A DNA stretch of 64,000 nt, from contig NZ_JAUFQQ010000003.1 of assembly GCF_030409845.1 (NCBI RefSeq), positions 2,480,001 to 2,544,000 of the forward strand, in the 5' to 3' direction. Each line of letters starts with the position of its first letter. The first letter of the stretch is position 1. Position numbers and translations under genes: made by a program. Below the pieces are notes generated by a model that was given only the letters and a program-made list of their open reading frames with translations, did no database searches and was not told where the DNA came from. Positions 62,919 through 64,000 of the stretch are shown piece after piece. Source of the stretch: Flavobacterium branchiarum. GTDB taxonomy: Bacteria > Bacteroidota > Bacteroidia > Flavobacteriales > Flavobacteriaceae.

Positions 62919-62987
62919 CAAAGATATTTAAAATTTTTGAGAAATTACGTGTGTTGTAAAACACAAGCTTGTATTTGTGAGATACAA
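62919..62987. promoter_or_regulatory. XRE promoter region with two inverted repeats
   Basis: TATCTTTG (62919-62926, minus strand) is a -7 box 4 nt before the XRE ATG. Upstream are gtgttgtaaaacac (62951-62964, perfect 5-bp arms) and ttgtatttgtgagatacaa (62969-62987, perfect 6-bp arms). They are suitable operators for the XRE protein; binding is inference. Confidence 0.5.
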
Positions 62988-63156
62988 TTTTGAATGTTTC
63001 GGTACAATATAATCTATTGTTTAATTGCGATGTGCTAAACAAAAATACAATTTTTCGCACAACTAACATTTAAAAACTAAAATTATGAAGATTCTAGAAA
63101 AAGCTAACATAAAACAGTTTTTTTCTCAGAAGCTTGCATTACCCAAACTTGTCATT

Positions 63157-63247
63157 CTTCTGACGAAGGAAGAATCCCATTTAGTAGCTCGACAATCTTG
63201 AAATACTTTGCGTTAGTTTCTTGCGGAGATTCTTCCATCGTCAGAAG
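63157..63247. repeat. palindromic intergenic element (hairpin-forming)
   Basis: cttctgacgaaggaagaatc (63157-63176) is inverted at 63228-63247 with one mismatch, with a 51-bp centre. Short cttgt/acaag words continue the symmetry outside. Such elements resemble the miniature inverted-repeat or REP-like sequences scattered in this group. The 591-bp gap around it (62915-63505) has no convincing gene; small ORFs at 63085-63201 (plus) and 63152-63418 (minus) run through the palindrome and are probably incidental. Confidence 0.7.
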
Positions 63248-63471
63248 TACAAGATTGTGGTTAAAAAAATTTCGAACAAAAGTAATGCTTACTACTCCAC
63301 AGGTTTTCTTATTGATTCTACATAATCGTAACCCTGATTGTAGTGGAAAGCAGTTTGAAATAAAAAAAAGTATTTCTTGACTAAAAACAGCGACCAACGG
63401 AAGCTCGTTTTTGATCATTAAAAATGCTTTTTTTATGAAAACTCTTGTAACGTAAAGCAGGATTAGTTACA

Positions 63472-63502
63472 AAAAAAAAAGCTCCGATTTCTCGAAGCTT
63501 TC
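63472..63502 (-). terminator. terminator after the response-regulator gene
   Basis: On the minus strand agcttcg / cggagct with a short loop is followed by at least ten T, immediately past the stop codon at 63506. Confidence 0.8.
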
Positions 63503-63505
63503 TAT

Positions 63506-64000
63506 TTATGCGTTTTCTTTGTTTTTAACAACTAGTCTAAAACCTTCACCGTGAATGTTAAGAATCTCAACATTTTCGTCTGGTTTAAGATACTTTCTAA
63601 GTTTGGCGATATATACATCCATACTTCTTGAAGTAAAGTAATTATCATCTCTCCAGATTTTTGTTAAAGCCAATTCTCTTGGCATTAAGTCATTTTCATG
63701 AAGGATTAACATTTTCAATAATTCGTTTTCTTTTGGAGATAACTTTATTGGCTCTTCATTTTCAAAAGTTAAAAATCTAAGTTTTGAATTTAAATGAAAT
63801 TTACCAATGTTAAACTCAAATTGAACTTGTTCTGATTTTGTATCAGATGATTTTCTTTGAATAATCGCTTTGATTTTCATAAGTAATACTTCTGAATCAA
63901 ACGGTTTGTTCAAATAATCATCTGCACCTGCTTTATACCCTTTTAACACATCCTCTTTCATTGATTTTGCAGTTAAAAAGATAATAGGCACTTCGCTATT
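63506..64000 (-). CDS. OmpR-family response regulator, N-terminus cut by window edge
   Basis: The last 164 residues of a response regulator. The visible receiver part has the switch segment VPIIFLTAKS and the conserved Lys in DDYLNKPFD; the phospho-acceptor Asp lies beyond the window. The C-terminal winged-helix domain (LSPKENELLKMLILHENDLMPRE, TSRSMDVYIAKLRKYL, ILNIHGEGFRLVV) is complete. It resembles RprY-type regulators of Bacteroidota; the partner kinase is not in view. Confidence 0.93.
   Translation of the reverse strand, partial: NSEVPIIFLTAKSMKEDVLKGYKAGADDYLNKPFDSEVLLMKIKAIIQRKSSDTKSEQVQFEFNIGKFHLNSKLRFLTFENEEPIKLSPKENELLKMLILHENDLMPRELALTKIWRDDNYFTSRSMDVYIAKLRKYLKPDENVEILNIHGEGFRLVVKNKENA

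Noticed and set aside
63085..63201. 39-codon plus-strand ORF as a small protein gene
   Set aside because: It also reads through the palindrome; no ribosome-binding or conservation evidence can be seen. Left as a possibility in the element's note.
63152..63418. 88-codon minus-strand ORF as a gene
   Set aside because: Its 3' third runs through both arms of a palindromic intergenic element, the composition is poor, and I recognise no family. Probably incidental.

Overview
The window is a low-GC, gene-dense stretch of a Bacteroidota chromosome, most probably a Flavobacterium or close relative. The grounds are a SusC/SusD pair, a GLPGLI-family protein, a bacillithiol-type YtxJ protein, an arginine pathway with the Bacteroidota-type ornithine-derivative carbamoyltransferase, many TAnnTTTG-type -7 promoter boxes, and intergenic spacers full of degenerate repeats. 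I see no rRNA, tRNA, CRISPR array, transposase or prophage gene. Most of the window is conserved housekeeping and metabolic DNA. Gene functions come from reading the translated proteins by eye. No database search was run.

Layout. 1-9.3 kb, minus strand: a polysaccharide-utilisation locus made of a membrane-anchored propeller/LuxR-type regulator, susC, susD, a GH144-like glucanase and a truncated secreted esterase. 9.4-14.7 kb: pta-ackA, corA and a GNAT acetyltransferase. 14.65-15.66 kb: a 1-kb repeat array. 15.7-19.2 kb: miaE, glyA and a divergent fumarylacetoacetase gene. 19.2-25.1 kb: a lipoprotein agmatine/arginine deiminase, an AraC regulator, aguA and aguB (putrescine from agmatine), with an OmpA-family gene between the last two. 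25.4-32.6 kb: a small lipoprotein, a DUF808 protein, clpB, ytxJ and two membrane proteins. 32.7-44.9 kb, minus strand: one long arginine/proline biosynthesis cluster (GNAT-argG-argC-argD-proA-[repeat array]-proB-argF'-argB-argE-argH) behind a promoter and a 320-nt leader. 45-53.4 kb: an M1 peptidase, an aldose epimerase-like gene, GNAT, two outer-membrane-type proteins, VF530, smpB, a lipoprotein and an XRE-Fic fusion whose Fic motif is degenerate. 53.4-61.4 kb: pcm, an oxidoreductase, a 3-hydroxyacyl-CoA dehydrogenase, yggS, a four-helix-bundle gene between inverted repeats, an exonuclease/GIY-YIG fusion, a K+ channel, miaA and an acyl-ACP thioesterase. 61.5-64 kb: a GLPGLI protein, an XRE regulator, a palindromic intergenic element and a truncated OmpR-type response regulator.

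The most notable signals are these. (1) Two 1-kb arrays of the same repeat family lie about 23 kb apart in opposite orientation, and one of them sits inside the arg/pro cluster. (2) The XRE-Fic protein has lost both the catalytic residues and the inhibitory glutamate. (3) The arg leader has a -7 box abutting a short ORF and mutually exclusive hairpins. (4) The first arg-cluster gene is a Cys-rich GNAT that may supply the otherwise missing first step, and the carbamoyltransferase has Ser at the position that separates acetyl- from succinyl-ornithine enzymes. (5) The four-helix-bundle gene is framed by a near-perfect 29-bp inverted repeat.
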